A stretch of DNA of 64,000 bases, from positions 91,026-155,025 of the forward strand of contig CAITLU010000013.1 in the NCBI GenBank assembly GCA_903893315.1, given 5' to 3'. Below, piece after piece: positions 17,127-25,301 of this stretch (position 1 is the stretch's first letter; the number at the start of each line of letters is the position of its first letter). The notes beneath the pieces were generated by a model that was not told the DNA's origin, did not search any database, and saw only the letters and a program-made list of their open reading frames with translations. The stretch is from an uncultured bacterium (GTDB lineage Bacteria; Desulfobacterota; Binatia; UBA1149; CAITLU01). The translations under genes were made by a program, and so were the position numbers.

Positions 17127-19199
17127 ATGTCGCAAACCCCGCGTCGTCCGCGCGTCCGGCGCGGCATCGCTTCGATCGCGTACCCGACCGTTCGATGGCT
17201 CGCATGCGCGGTCGCGCTCTACGCGCTGCCGTGCCTGGCCGGCGCCGACGACGAAGCAACGCAGTTGCAGCCGATCGTGGTCGAGGACGAAACCAGCGAC
17301 GCCGAAGTGCTGCCGGCGCGTTCCTTCGAGACACCCGAAGATGATGTCGGCTTCGGCGAAACGATCCTGACGCTGCCGGCCTGGCAAGGATTCGTCTCCG
17401 CTTCGGAATTGCTCGGCCAGAGCGTCGGCGCCCAGCTTCGGCGCCAGGGCGGGCGCGAGGACTTCTCGACGTTATCTGTGCGCGGCGCGCCGGCAGGACA
17501 GGTACGCATCCTCATGGATGGAGTAGCACTGGGACGCGCCGACAACGCGGTCGTCAATCTGGCCGATCTGCCGTTGGATTCGGTCGAGAGGATTGAAGTC
17601 TATCGCGGCTTCGCGCCGGTCGGCCTGACGCCGATCTCGTCCGCCAGCGTCGTCAACTTGGTGACGCGCAGGCCGACGCGCCCGACCTTCGGAGTGGCCA
17701 CGGGCTATGGCTCTTTCGGTTCGGCGAAGGTATCGGCCCACGCCGCGGCGCCGCTGGGAAACAAGGGAAGCGCTTCCGCGTTCGCCAACTTCCGCACCAC
17801 TGACGGCGACTTCGAGTACCGCGACGACAACGGCACCGTTTCCAACCCCGCCGATGACGAGGTCCGCAAGCGTGCCAACAATCACAGCGATGCCGTTGAT
17901 CTGCTGCTGCGCTATCAACGACCGCTGGTCGAAGGCCTGAGCTTGCAACTGCGTGACCAGGGCTTCTACAAAGACGAGGGCGTGCCGGGTCTGGCCAGGT
18001 TCTCGCCGCCCCACGCCACTCTCGAAACGGTGCGCAACACCTCGGCAGTGGTGGTCGAGGACGACAGCAAACGCTGGGCGCTGGAAAGCAACCTGACCTA
18101 CGAGAGTAAGGATCTGAGCGGCTTCGGGTTTCAGGACAACCGCGGCCGCACCCTGGCCTCGACGACTCAAGGCCGCTGGAGCCGTGCGCTGGGAAAATCG
18201 AATTTCGTGTCGGCAAGCGCCGAGGTCGGTTACGAAACCTTCCGCCAGACCTTCACCGAAGCGGTATCGCTTCCCGGCAACTCCTCCGATCGTTGGTCGC
18301 TGGCGATGGCCGGCGGAGACGAGTGGACGCTGGAACGCTGGAACCTCACCGCCAGCCTGCAACTGCGTCATCAGGAACTCTGGAACAGCTTCGATGCGAC
18401 GCTCGCGAACGACAAGAGCAACACCAGCGACCGTTCCACCAATCCCCGCGTCGGCCTTCGCTGGCAGCCGCTGACCGGATTCACCATCAAGGGCAACGTC
18501 GCCACCTATTACCGTCCACCTACCTTCGATGAGCTTTTCGGCACCGACGGCTTTACGGTGGGAAACTCCGATCTTTCGCCGGAGAGCGGAATCAATCGCG
18601 ACATCGGTTGGGAGTGGTCGCCCGCGCTGCGTGGATTCGGCCGCGTCGAGGTGAGCTACGCGTACTTCCACAACAACATCGACGACGTGATCCTCGTGAT
18701 CCTGAACTACCAGCGCCTGGCCAAGGCGATGAACGCCGCCAAGGCTCGCATCCGCGGTCACGAAGCCAGGCTCGAAGCGGAAGGTCCCTACGGACTGGCG
18801 CTGTCGGCCAACTACACCTACCAGGACGCAGAGAACCGCACCCCGCGCGCCGGTCAATTCGGCAAGCAGCTTCCGAGCCTGGCTCCGCACGAGGCTCACT
18901 CAAGACTCAGCTGGACCAGGGGGCGATTCGTCGCTGCCTACGACGCGGATCTCAGCAGCGAACACTACATCGACAGCGAGAACGCAGCGCCGCCGGTTCC
19001 TACGCGCGTCCTGCACGGGGTCGAACTGGGATTCGGCCCTTTCGGCGGCGGCTTTCGTGTCAGCCTCGAAGGCGACAACCTCGGCAACGACCTGACCCCG
19101 GATGAAATCGGCTTCCCGCTGCCGGGCAGGGCCTTCTACGCAACGCTGAGCTGGTCGTCGCCGCGCGCATGCGACGACCAGCAGGGAAAGCAACCATGA
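17127..19199 (+). CDS. TonB-dependent outer-membrane receptor
   Basis: 690 residues from ATG 17127. The frame is open far upstream but that part is antisense to dxr. Signal peptide about residues 1-38 (ALYALPCLAGA). A plug domain follows with LSVRGAPAGQVRILMDGVAL, DSVERIEVYRGFAP and VVNLVTRRP. The beta-barrel has alternating aromatic strands and the hallmark YYRPPTFDELFG and NSDLSPESG segments, ending in an aromatic-rich last strand (AFYATLSW). Such receptors import scarce ligands (siderophores, cobalamin, PQQ, sugars) using TonB energy. The stop overlaps the start of the dockerin/beta-propeller gene by 4 bp, so the pair probably acts together. Ligand unknown. Confidence 0.93.
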   Translation: MSQTPRRPRVRRGIASIAYPTVRWLACAVALYALPCLAGADDEATQLQPIVVEDETSDAEVLPARSFETPEDDVGFGETILTLPAWQGFVSASELLGQSVGAQLRRQGGREDFSTLSVRGAPAGQVRILMDGVALGRADNAVVNLADLPLDSVERIEVYRGFAPVGLTPISSASVVNLVTRRPTRPTFGVATGYGSFGSAKVSAHAAAPLGNKGSASAFANFRTTDGDFEYRDDNGTVSNPADDEVRKRANNHSDAVDLLLRYQRPLVEGLSLQLRDQGFYKDEGVPGLARFSPPHATLETVRNTSAVVVEDDSKRWALESNLTYESKDLSGFGFQDNRGRTLASTTQGRWSRALGKSNFVSASAEVGYETFRQTFTEAVSLPGNSSDRWSLAMAGGDEWTLERWNLTASLQLRHQELWNSFDATLANDKSNTSDRSTNPRVGLRWQPLTGFTIKGNVATYYRPPTFDELFGTDGFTVGNSDLSPESGINRDIGWEWSPALRGFGRVEVSYAYFHNNIDDVILVILNYQRLAKAMNAAKARIRGHEARLEAEGPYGLALSANYTYQDAENRTPRAGQFGKQLPSLAPHEAHSRLSWTRGRFVAAYDADLSSEHYIDSENAAPPVPTRVLHGVELGFGPFGGGFRVSLEGDNLGNDLTPDEIGFPLPGRAFYATLSWSSPRACDDQQGKQP

Positions 19200-20545
19200 T
19201 CAGACCGCGAGATAACGAGAAGAACGCGCGCCTGGCGCTCCTGGTCGGTGTCGCAATTCGGTTGGCGTTATCGGCAAGCCCGGCCCACGCACTGTGCGGC
19301 GACACGACCGGCGATGGATTCGTGATGGCGAGCGACGCGCTCACCGCCTTGAAAGCAGCGGTCGTCGGCGACTACGACCGGCGCGCTGACGTCAAGCCCG
19401 ATGGCGGCGACGGCAGACTGCTGGCCGGCGATGCGCTGGCAATCCTGAGAGCCGCGGTATCGTCGCAGGAAGTGCTTCACTGCGCCGGAGTAAACCAGCG
19501 GCGCGCCGTGGTCAGCACCGCCGCGTTCGATTTCAGTTCGGCGGGGATCGCCGTCATCGACATCGAAACTCACCAGACCCGCTGGCGATCCGGCTGCGTC
19601 GGCAACGACTCCATCATCCGCTGGCAGAACGGCAAGGCGGTGGTCATCAACCGCAAAGGGTTCAACTCGCTTCAAGTGATCGACGTCGATCAAGCTGCTC
19701 TGCCGACGGTCAAGGAGTGCAGCGTTTCCGACGGATTTGATTCCAACCCCCAGGATCTCGTGTTGCCCTCGCCGACCAAGGGCTACGTGACGCTTTACGG
19801 CGGGAGCAGATTGCTCGTCATAGATCCACGAATCCTCGACCCGGCCGTCGATCCGGCCTGCCGCGGACTCATCGTCAAGAGGATCGATCTGGGGGCCTTC
19901 GACAAGGACGGCATCCCGGACATGGATCAGATGGTCGCGGTCGACGGCAAACTGTTCGTTTCGCTCCAGCGCCTGTACGAGTTCCCGACGGTGAGCGCGC
20001 CGGGCAAACTGGCCGTCATCGACACGTCGACGGACACCGTCATCGGCAGCGTGGACCTGACTATCTCCAACCCCTTCGCGGCTACCAAGGGGCTCGTCTA
20101 CGACGAGTTCCAGCAGCGCATCTACGTCAGCGGTCCCGGCATCCACGCGGACGATCTGACCGACGGCGGCATCGAGGTCGTGAACCCGCAAACCATGAAG
20201 TCGGAGGGCGTGCTTGTGACCGGCGCTGATCTTGGCGGTGATCTCTTCGACTTCGTGCTGGCCGGATCCAAACGAGCCTACGGAGTGGTCGCCGACCAGA
20301 GCGCGAATTCGGTTGTCGAGATCAACCTGCAGACGCGCAGCGTAAGTCACGTGCTGCTGAGCAGCGCGGAGTTGATCAGCGACATCGAACTGACCGAGAC
20401 CGGAGAACTGTGGGTCGCGTGGCGCGAAGACGGCGCGGGGAGCAAACCCGGCCTGCGCGTCTTCCGCATCAGCGACAACTCCGAGCTGACCGCGACGCCG
20501 GTCTCGACCGGCAGCCTCCCGTTTACGCTCACGTTCGCACCGTAG
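19196..20545 (+). CDS. Secreted protein with dockerin-like repeats and a YncE-like beta-propeller
   Basis: 449 residues from ATG 19196, which overlaps the receptor stop (ATGA). Signal peptide about residues 1-32 (ASPAHALC). Two dockerin-like Ca-loop/helix repeats follow: DTTGDGFVMASDALTALKAAV, and DGGDGRLLAGDALAILRAAV, flanked by single cysteines. The rest is blade-like repeats (GIAVIDIETHQTRW, KLAVIDTSTDTVIGSVDL) typical of YncE/NHL-type seven-bladed propellers. In E. coli yncE neighbours the TonB receptor gene yncD, a parallel arrangement. A surface or periplasmic binding protein partnering the receptor is inferred. The dockerin-like part may dock on the cohesin-like lipoproteins encoded near 32-38 kb. 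Confidence 0.75.
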   Translation: MIRPRDNEKNARLALLVGVAIRLALSASPAHALCGDTTGDGFVMASDALTALKAAVVGDYDRRADVKPDGGDGRLLAGDALAILRAAVSSQEVLHCAGVNQRRAVVSTAAFDFSSAGIAVIDIETHQTRWRSGCVGNDSIIRWQNGKAVVINRKGFNSLQVIDVDQAALPTVKECSVSDGFDSNPQDLVLPSPTKGYVTLYGGSRLLVIDPRILDPAVDPACRGLIVKRIDLGAFDKDGIPDMDQMVAVDGKLFVSLQRLYEFPTVSAPGKLAVIDTSTDTVIGSVDLTISNPFAATKGLVYDEFQQRIYVSGPGIHADDLTDGGIEVVNPQTMKSEGVLVTGADLGGDLFDFVLAGSKRAYGVVADQSANSVVEINLQTRSVSHVLLSSAELISDIELTETGELWVAWREDGAGSKPGLRVFRISDNSELTATPVSTGSLPFTLTFAP

Positions 20546-20591
20546 CTGTTGGCGCTGGCTCTCGCGCACGGGGCTGCTAGAGGTCGAGATC

Positions 20592-22205
20592 ATGAACGAA
20601 CAGGAGGTCGGATCGCGCGCCGGGTGGCCCGCCGTGCTGCCTTGGCTGGTAGTGCTGTTCGCGTTGTTCGCGTGGCTCGGCCGCGTCGATCTGCTTACCC
20701 CTGACGAGGCCAGACACGCGGAGATCGCCCGTGAGATGCTCGCCGGCGGCCACTGGCTGACCCCGCGAATCTACGGGGAACCGTACTACGACAAACCGGC
20801 TCTGTTCTACTGGCTGATCGACGGCGGCCTCGCACTGTTTCATTCCAACGCGTGGGCGGCGCGACTCCCGTCGACCCTGGCGGCTCTGTTCACCATAGCG
20901 GCCACCGCCTTCTGGGCTCGAAGGGCTTGGAACCGCAGTACCGCGCAGGCGGTCACCGCGATCCTGGCGACGACGCTCTTTTTCGTCGCGGTAGGCCGCT
21001 TCGTCGTAGTCGACATGCTGCTCACGGCGGGGCTGACCGGCGCCCTGGCCTGGATGGGAGTGCTGTTGCTCGAACTGCCCGAGCGCCGTCTGCCGGTCTG
21101 GCCGATGTATGTCTGCGTGGGCTTCGGCTTCCTGGCCAAAGGACCGGTGGCCCTGGTGATAGTGGCGGCCGTAGCGGTCGTGATGGCGATCTTTGAAAGA
21201 CGCCCCGCCCTGCTGCTCGAGTTGCGTCCCTTTTCCGGAGCCCTGATCGTGACCGCCCTGGCCGGCCCGTGGTATCTCGGCGCTTATCTCGCCGACCCGG
21301 CCTACATCCGCACTTTCCTCTGGTACCACAACTTCGCGCGCTTCGCGGTGCCCGGCGCGCTGGAGCACCAGGAACCCTGGTACTTCTATCTGCTCACTCT
21401 GCCGGTCTGCCTGCTGCCTTGGAGCATCTTCCTTCCAGCGGCGCTCAAACTGGCGTGGAAAAGCCCCAACACCGGAGTGCGTCACGCGCTGGCCTGGGCC
21501 ACGGTGGTCCTGGGCTTCTTCAGCTTCTCTCAGACCAAGTTACCCACCTACGTCCTGTCGGCCTTTCCTCCGCTGCTGGCCCTGGTGGCCGTCTACATCG
21601 ATGAAACACTGAGCCGGCGCAGCCCTGTTCCAAAGGCCCTCGAAGCCGCCGCCGTAGCCTGGACCATCCTGGCCGCAACCATCGCGGCCGGCGGGGTCGT
21701 CTGGGTAGTGATCGAAGCGCCGTCCGCCTGGATGCGGACAATACTGGCGCTGCCCGCGGTGGCGATTGCGGCCTGGTCCTACCGCCATGTCCACGAAGCC
21801 GAGAGTCTGGTGACTGCCGTCGGGGCGGCGGCCCTGTCCCTCATCATCGTCGTCTACGGCACCGCGGCCGACGCGGTCAATGCGCGCGAGAGCCAGCGCG
21901 GCGCGGCGCAGGTAGTAGCCGCCGAGTTGCCGGCCTACGCGGCCCTCACCAGTTACAGAGTGGCTCCGCACGCCATGGCATTCTACGGCACGCGCATGGT
22001 GAGGCGCTGCGCCGACGCGGAAAGCGCAACGGCCGAACTGATCGCCGGCGCGGACGCGGCGCTGCTCACCAAGCGAAAGTTTCTTGTTGAACTCGGACTC
22101 GAACCAATGCCGAAGTGGCTCGCGGTGGCGTGGTCAAGCGGTGACGGCCAAGTGCTCGTGGTGGGCGGCGCACTGGCTGCACGCCGACCCGAGCCACAAG
22201 AATAA
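20592..22205 (+). CDS. ArnT-like GT-C glycosyltransferase (GT83)
   Basis: 537 residues. N-terminal helix, then DLLTPDEARHAEIAREML and GEPYYDKPALFYWL, the signature first loop of ArnT/PMT-like lipid-A and glycan transferases (acidic D-E pair), followed by about eleven further helices. FLWYHNFARF and SFSQTKLPTYVLSAFP are also family motifs. It would move a sugar from undecaprenyl phosphate to a periplasmic acceptor such as lipid A. ATG 20592 is preceded by GAGG. It follows the beta-propeller gene by 46 bp and may be co-transcribed. Donor sugar not assignable. Confidence 0.86.
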   Translation: MNEQEVGSRAGWPAVLPWLVVLFALFAWLGRVDLLTPDEARHAEIAREMLAGGHWLTPRIYGEPYYDKPALFYWLIDGGLALFHSNAWAARLPSTLAALFTIAATAFWARRAWNRSTAQAVTAILATTLFFVAVGRFVVVDMLLTAGLTGALAWMGVLLLELPERRLPVWPMYVCVGFGFLAKGPVALVIVAAVAVVMAIFERRPALLLELRPFSGALIVTALAGPWYLGAYLADPAYIRTFLWYHNFARFAVPGALEHQEPWYFYLLTLPVCLLPWSIFLPAALKLAWKSPNTGVRHALAWATVVLGFFSFSQTKLPTYVLSAFPPLLALVAVYIDETLSRRSPVPKALEAAAVAWTILAATIAAGGVVWVVIEAPSAWMRTILALPAVAIAAWSYRHVHEAESLVTAVGAAALSLIIVVYGTAADAVNARESQRGAAQVVAAELPAYAALTSYRVAPHAMAFYGTRMVRRCADAESATAELIAGADAALLTKRKFLVELGLEPMPKWLAVAWSSGDGQVLVVGGALAARRPEPQE

Positions 22206-22223
22206 GGGTAGACAGGGACGAAA

Positions 22224-22319
22224 TGGCGGAGAAGGGAGGGAGTCGAACCCTCCGCCGACCGCTGAGGCCGGCATCACGGTTTTGAAGACCGGCCGGGCCA
22301 CCGGACCCGATCCCTCTCC
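22224..22319 (-). tRNA. selC: tRNA-Sec (anticodon UCA)
   Basis: Read on the minus strand from 22319, this 96-base RNA has the features of bacterial selenocysteine tRNA. The acceptor stem has 8 bp (GGAGAGGG with CCTTCTCC) and the T stem 5 bp (GAGGG/CCCTC with loop TTCGACT). The D stem has 6 bp with a 4-base loop. There is a long paired variable arm (GCCGGCC/GGTCGGC), an anticodon loop CTTCAAA with TCA at 22285-22283, discriminator G and encoded CCA. The anticodon stem has only four clean pairs next to the loop. It decodes UGA as selenocysteine with SelA, SelB and SelD, encoded about 23 kb away. Confidence 0.94.
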
Positions 22320-22351
22320 CTGTACGCCTGTGCGCGATTCCCCAGTGGCGA

Positions 22352-22380
22352 GTCCTAGCGACCGCTCTCGTTGAGGGCAA
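22352..22380 (-). promoter_or_regulatory. Promoter candidate for tRNA-Sec
   Basis: On the minus strand TTGCCC (22380-22375) is followed after 17 bases by TAGGAC (22357-22352). It lies about 33 bp upstream of the tRNA 5' end, leaving a short leader for processing. Confidence 0.45.
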
Positions 22381-22437
22381 GCCGCGCCGTCGTCTCCGCA
22401 GCTTGGAAAAGCACTCTTTTTCAAACTTTAGTTGTGG

Positions 22438-22466
22438 TTGCTCAAAGGCTGTCGGGATGTTCTAAT
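22438..22466 (+). promoter_or_regulatory. Promoter candidate for the DUF1302 gene
   Basis: TTGCTC (22438-22443), 17-base spacer, TCTAAT (22461-22466), 80 bp upstream of the ATG at 22546. It is divergent from the tRNA-Sec promoter. Confidence 0.4.
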
Positions 22467-22545
22467 GCCCTCGCTTTTTTGTCTTCAAGGACCGACACGG
22501 CGAGTGCACGAGGGAGTGGCTCGTCGGTCAAACGAGGGGTTTGGA

Positions 22546-24525
22546 ATGAAAAGGGTTTTAGCCTTCCTGAAGGTGGGGTTGTGCCTCGCTGTAATGGCGC
22601 CGTCATACGCTCACGCAATCTATCGTTCGAATTCTGTCGACTTCGGCGGATTCGTCAGGACAACCAATATTTTTAGAAATCCCGACATCGACAAGTGGGG
22701 ATTCATCATGCAGCGCAACAGCCTCAAGCTCCGTCTGGAGTGGAAGTGGCTGCAGCGCGGCAAGGCCTTCGGCCGCTGGAACATGCCCTGGCTCGAACGC
22801 TCGGACATTTTCGTCCTCTACCGCGGGGTCTACGATTCGATCTACGACATCACTCCGGGGCAGATGGATCGGACCGACATTTCGGGCGACCCGATCCCCC
22901 CCCAGTTCGCCGCCTTGGAGTCGATCCCAAAGAGCCAGCGCGACGAGTACAAGTTCAACAACCTGATTAGAGAGGCCTACATCGACCTCTATCTGAAAAA
23001 CCTTCCGCTGACGTTGCGCATCGGCAAGCAGCAGGTGGTGTGGGGCGAGACCGACGGCTTCCGGATGCTCGACCGCGCCAACACCCTCGATCTGAGCTGG
23101 CACTTCTTCCAGGAGTTGCCGCCCCCGGGATTCGGCTTCGACGAGATCCGCCAGCCGTTCTTCATGGTCAAAGGTCTGTGGGACTTCCGCGAGATCGGGC
23201 CTCTGTCGCAGACCTTCGTAGAGGCCTACTGGAACCCAGGCTTTGACTGGAACCCCGGCAAGGTCTCGTTCCTGCCGCGCCCCTGGGGCGTGCGGATGCT
23301 CGACCCGATGGAGAACGCCAAGGGGACCGGCGTTTTCCAGTCCTCATTCTGCCGTAACGCTTCGGGCGGAACCTGCGACTCGCTGCTTTACGGAACGACC
23401 CTGTTCAACCAGGGCAACTACAAGAAGAACCCTCTCGAGAACAGTCAGTTCGGAGTTCGCTTCCACTTCCTGGCAGGAGCCTCGGAGTGGACCGTGAACT
23501 ACCTCTACCAACGCTTCTCGCCAGACGGCTCGCCTGTAGCCATGATCCGCGGCATACCTGAAAACAAGCAGGTCTGGGTGCCGGAGATCGGTCAGTACCT
23601 GGATGCGACCTCGTTTTGTGAGGGCGTTTCCTACGACGGAAGCGACCCGAACATCCTGTCCCAGATCCCGTGGGCGAAAAACCAGTTCTGCGCCGAGTAC
23701 TTCTCCCCGTACGTCCACACGATCGGCCTGTCGGCGAACTACTTCGAGGAGATGACCCAGGCGGTACTGCGCCTGGAGACCATCGTCGACTTCGACCTGC
23801 CCTTCTACAACGGCGACAAGAACAACGCCCTGCTCGGACGTTCACCCAACGGCCCCATCCTGCTGCCCGGCATTTCACAACGGAACATGTGGAAGGGCAT
23901 GCTGGCCTTCGACCGCCCGACCTGGATCCGCTGGCTCAACAAGAAGACGACGTTCTTCCTGTCCGGGCAGTTCTTCTGGCACTACATCATCAATATGGAA
24001 CGGCGGCGCTGCGCGATCGGCGATCAGCCCGAGTACCTGCCCAACGGAGACAAGAACCCGAACTTCATCGGCTACACGGCCGATCCGTCGGTGAACTGCG
24101 GTGACGACAACAACTTCCTGCTTCCGGGAGAACAGACCGGCTTCATCGGACCGCTGGATCTGCCCAAGCTGGACGCACCGGCAGGCAAGGGACGAGACAC
24201 CATCCACCAGTGGGAGACGCTGATGACCTTCGCGGCCCTCGGCTTCTACCGCGGCGGCACCTTGGTGCCGGCGATGATCTACCTGATGGATCCGGTCAAC
24301 AGCTACTCGCAGGAGTTGGCGCTGGGTGCCGACTGGTTCTACACGCCGGACCTGTCCGTCAACCTCACCACGCGCCTGATCTGGGCGGGTGCGCCGTGGT
24401 CGCCCTACAAGGGGCATAAAAACTCCAGCGATACCGATGGCGGCCAGTTGTTCGAACCTTGGTTCCTCGGCGGCGGCAACCGCGGCCGTTCGGAAACGAG
24501 CGTTCAGCTGACCTGGCAGTTCTGA
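22546..24525 (+). CDS. DUF1302-family outer-membrane barrel protein
   Basis: 659 residues from ATG 22546, which is preceded by GAGGGG. Signal peptide to about residue 24 (MAPSYAHA). The mature part starts with a FGGFVRTTNIFRNP strand and is rich in Trp, Tyr and Arg on alternating strands. LRIGKQQVVWGETDGFRMLD and FVEAYWNPGFDWNPGK are hallmark DUF1302 segments, and the C-terminus ends VQLTWQF, the aromatic signature for BAM insertion. DUF1302 proteins are porin-like barrels often co-encoded with DUF1329 and linked to hydrophobic-substrate or lipid traffic; no DUF1329 gene is nearby. Exact cargo unknown. A strong hairpin terminator follows. Confidence 0.87.
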   Translation: MKRVLAFLKVGLCLAVMAPSYAHAIYRSNSVDFGGFVRTTNIFRNPDIDKWGFIMQRNSLKLRLEWKWLQRGKAFGRWNMPWLERSDIFVLYRGVYDSIYDITPGQMDRTDISGDPIPPQFAALESIPKSQRDEYKFNNLIREAYIDLYLKNLPLTLRIGKQQVVWGETDGFRMLDRANTLDLSWHFFQELPPPGFGFDEIRQPFFMVKGLWDFREIGPLSQTFVEAYWNPGFDWNPGKVSFLPRPWGVRMLDPMENAKGTGVFQSSFCRNASGGTCDSLLYGTTLFNQGNYKKNPLENSQFGVRFHFLAGASEWTVNYLYQRFSPDGSPVAMIRGIPENKQVWVPEIGQYLDATSFCEGVSYDGSDPNILSQIPWAKNQFCAEYFSPYVHTIGLSANYFEEMTQAVLRLETIVDFDLPFYNGDKNNALLGRSPNGPILLPGISQRNMWKGMLAFDRPTWIRWLNKKTTFFLSGQFFWHYIINMERRRCAIGDQPEYLPNGDKNPNFIGYTADPSVNCGDDNNFLLPGEQTGFIGPLDLPKLDAPAGKGRDTIHQWETLMTFAALGFYRGGTLVPAMIYLMDPVNSYSQELALGADWFYTPDLSVNLTTRLIWAGAPWSPYKGHKNSSDTDGGQLFEPWFLGGGNRGRSETSVQLTWQF

Positions 24526-24550
24526 CCCGACGCCCTAGCGGCGAGGCCTG

Positions 24551-24588
24551 AAAAAAACGGGGCTGTCACTTTGGTGACAGCCCCGTTT
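24551..24588. terminator. Rho-independent bidirectional terminator
   Basis: A7 tract, then a stem CGGGGCTGTCAC/GTGACAGCCCCG with TTTG loop and a terminal TTT. It serves the DUF1302 gene and the convergent small secreted-protein gene. Confidence 0.85.
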
Positions 24589-24621
24589 CCATGCGTGCCG
24601 GTGGAAGGCAGCAGGCCGGGG

Positions 24622-25047
24622 TTACTTCGTCCCGCCGGATTTCGCTGATGGTCCCTGCTCTATCTTGCAGCACACCGCCATCGCCCGGGTGCGGGCCTGC
24701 ACCGGACAGTCAGTGCCGCCCGTCTGCAGGCAACTGAAGAACGCCTCCTCGGTAGTGCCTGGGTGCTCGGCCAGGGGCTGAATGATGCCCATCGCCGAGG
24801 TCTGGCAGGTGCCGTCTTCCTCGGGCCTGACCTCGGCGTAGCAGGTCCCGCCGGTCAGCATTTCGCCGGGGGCACATTTGACCCGCGACGCCGCCGCAGA
24901 ATTGCGCCCTTCTCCCGAAGGCGCTTCGGCAACCACCTTACGGCAAACCAACAAGTCCGCGGTTGCAGAATGGACGGCACCAAACAGGGGCGCTACAAGC
25001 GTAAGAAACGTGATCGCCGATACGGTAGTCGAACGGATTGGGTTCAT
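24622..25047 (-). CDS. Small secreted cysteine-containing protein, function unknown
   Basis: 141 residues from ATG 25047, chosen for its AAGAGGAGA ribosome binding site. Residues 1-30 are a signal peptide (TTVSAITFLTLVAPLFG ... SATA). The mature chain has eight cysteines, in LLVCRKVV, VKCAPGEM, TCYAEV, TCQTSA, SCLQTGGTDC and AVCCKIE, suggesting several disulfides in the periplasm or outside. I do not recognise a family. It is divergent from the first large cysteine-rich gene and may belong to the same secreted set. Confidence 0.7.
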   Translation of the reverse strand: MNPIRSTTVSAITFLTLVAPLFGAVHSATADLLVCRKVVAEAPSGEGRNSAAASRVKCAPGEMLTGGTCYAEVRPEEDGTCQTSAMGIIQPLAEHPGTTEEAFFSCLQTGGTDCPVQARTRAMAVCCKIEQGPSAKSGGTK

Positions 25048-25089
25048 GGGTCTCCTCTTGACGGAATGGATACGTTGCACTTGTCCGGA

Positions 25090-25117
25090 ATTGTCTCGGA
25101 TCGCGAACCTGCGTCAA
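25090..25117 (-). promoter_or_regulatory. Promoter candidate for the small secreted-protein gene
   Basis: Minus strand TTGACG (25117-25112), 16-base spacer, GACAAT (25095-25090), about 43 bp upstream of the ATG at 25047. Confidence 0.4.
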
Positions 25118-25184
25118 GTCGGCGGTTTCTTCATCGCCGGTTCTCGTTTGAACTGTTGGGTTAAGGTCTCTCGGAAAAACTCCC

Positions 25185-25214
25185 TTGACACTACGGTCCT
25201 CTGCCATCTAGGGT
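25185..25214 (+). promoter_or_regulatory. Promoter candidate for the first large cysteine-rich gene
   Basis: Perfect TTGACA (25185-25190), 18-base spacer, TAGGGT (25209-25214). The same TTGACA-N18-TAGGKT arrangement precedes the paralogous gene at 27741, suggesting shared expression. Confidence 0.5.
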
Positions 25215-25301
25215 GCGGGCGGCTCGGCTCGGACTCCCGCTGCCTGTCAGGCAGGGATACGAGCCGTATTCAGCTATGTACCGGTTCCACAGGAGGAGCA
25301 C

